From: Clostridium sp. UBA1056
GTDB taxonomy: Bacteria; Bacillota; Clostridia; Clostridiales; Clostridiaceae
Length of the DNA: 53,665 nt
Reading direction: 5' to 3'
Assembly: GCA_002316385.1 (NCBI GenBank)
Contig: DCDL01000061.1
Coordinates: forward strand, 26,367 to 80,031
This document shows positions 53,200-53,665 of this stretch, piece by piece; position 1 is the stretch's first letter, and the number at the start of each line of letters is the position of its first letter. Under the pieces are notes generated by a model. That model made no database searches. It was given only the letters and a program-made list of their open reading frames with translations, and was not told where the DNA came from. A program made the translations under genes and the position numbers.

Positions 53200-53652
53200 A
53201 TGGAGTTTTTCAAAGGTATAAGTAAAATGATGGGCTTTGACGATGAAGAAGATGATGAGGAATTATTAGAAGATAGGGAAGAAACCTGTGATGAAGATGA
53301 AGATGAAATTGAAATTGAACCTTTTGTAAGCAAAAAGCAAAATAAAATAGTTAATATCCATACTGCATCATCCACAAAGGTTGTAATTAGTAAGCCTTCA
53401 AATTATGATGAGGGTAAAACTATTGTAGATAATTTAAAATCTAGAAGGATAGTTATTGTCAATCTAAATGGAGTTGAATCTAGGGAAGGTCAAAGAATGC
53501 TAGATTTCCTAATAGGTACTATCTATGCATTAGAAGGTGGACTTCAACCTGTAGAAAAGGGCGTATTTATACTAACTCCATCCAATGTTGAGGTAAGTAA
53601 TGACTTAAAAAATGAGCTTACAAGTAAAGGTATTTTTAGTTCTTTTAAATAA
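53200..53652 (+). CDS. sepF: Cell division protein SepF
   Basis: A protein of 150 residues. It starts with the amphipathic membrane-binding helix EFFKGISKMMGF, followed by an acidic linker (DDEEDDEELLEDREETCDED) and the SepF core: KPSNYDEGKTIVDNLKSRRI, VIVNLNGVESREGQRMLDFL and GVFILTPSNVEVS. SepF tethers FtsZ filaments to the membrane. Its presence together with the absence of ftsA in this cluster is consistent with SepF doing the tethering here. GGAGGAAGG precedes the ATG. Confidence 0.95.
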   Translation: MEFFKGISKMMGFDDEEDDEELLEDREETCDEDEDEIEIEPFVSKKQNKIVNIHTASSTKVVISKPSNYDEGKTIVDNLKSRRIVIVNLNGVESREGQRMLDFLIGTIYALEGGLQPVEKGVFILTPSNVEVSNDLKNELTSKGIFSSFK

Positions 53653-53665
53653 GGCATCTTCAAAA

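Noticed and set aside
1..53665. CRISPR arrays, tRNA or rRNA genes, insertion sequences, prophage genes
   Set aside because: I looked for evenly spaced repeats, tRNA-like cloverleaf ends, transposase motifs and integrases and saw none. A proper tRNA scan could still find one that I missed by eye.

Overview
The window is AT-rich, almost fully coding, low-GC Firmicute DNA of Clostridium sensu stricto type. The diagnostic traits are a fused FliR-FlhB protein, a clostridial-type flagellar operon with FlbD and a SigD/FliA gene followed by a SwrB-like membrane protein, a SpoVD-type PASTA penicillin-binding protein, the DUF881/Sbp cluster, and strong GGAGG-type ribosome binding sites with frequent GTG and TTG starts. 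I cannot name the species. I see no rRNA, tRNA, CRISPR array, insertion sequence or phage gene.

Region 1 (1-3440) is the end of a flagellin glycosylation locus: the tail of pseI, pseG (interrupted by a -1 frameshift at an A7 run), a Maf glycosyltransferase, and a divergent flagellin. Region 2 (3477-26482) is one flagellar operon of about 22.5 kb. It starts with a sigma-A promoter, a c-di-GMP-I (GEMM) riboswitch and an intrinsic terminator. It continues flgB-flgC-fliE-fliF-fliG-fliH-fliI-fliJ-fliK-flgD-flgE-flbD-motA-motB-fliL-fliO-fliP-fliQ-fliR/flhB-flhA-flhF-flhG-(24-codon ORF)-fliA-swrB-like-(small membrane ORF with an ATA start)-flgF-like-flgG and ends at a strong terminator. Together these encode rod, hook, MS ring, part of the switch, export gate and ATPase, stator, placement GTPases and sigma-28. 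fliM, fliN/Y and chemotaxis genes are absent and must lie elsewhere.

Region 3 (26540-40130) is mixed housekeeping and accessory genes: a membrane protein with a frameshifted start, a CBS-domain manganese pyrophosphatase, a P-type Ca2+-ATPase, a FliB-type flagellin lysine methylase, an lrgAB operon with a divergently placed-in-order GntR/FadR-type regulator and a near-perfect promoter/operator, a small lineage-specific protein, a Lon-like protease that appears to lack its P-loop, and ychF.

Region 4 (40380-53652) is the division and cell wall cluster: rsmH, ftsL, spoVD/ftsI, murE, murF, mraY, spoVE/ftsW, ftsQ, DUF881-sbp-DUF881, yggS and sepF. murD, murG, ftsA, ftsZ and mraZ are not in their common positions here.

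Most genes are conserved and ordinary. The most useful observations are: the riboswitch and its apparent antiterminator; the A_AAA_AAC slippery heptamer that exactly restores pseG; a probable ATG-to-ATA start change in an overlooked small membrane gene; a micro-ORF where clostridia may carry a c-di-GMP flagellar brake gene; the FadR-type operator on lrgA; and the P-loop-less Lon-like protein. Two genes carry apparent single-base losses in homopolymers, so sequencing error has to be excluded for both.
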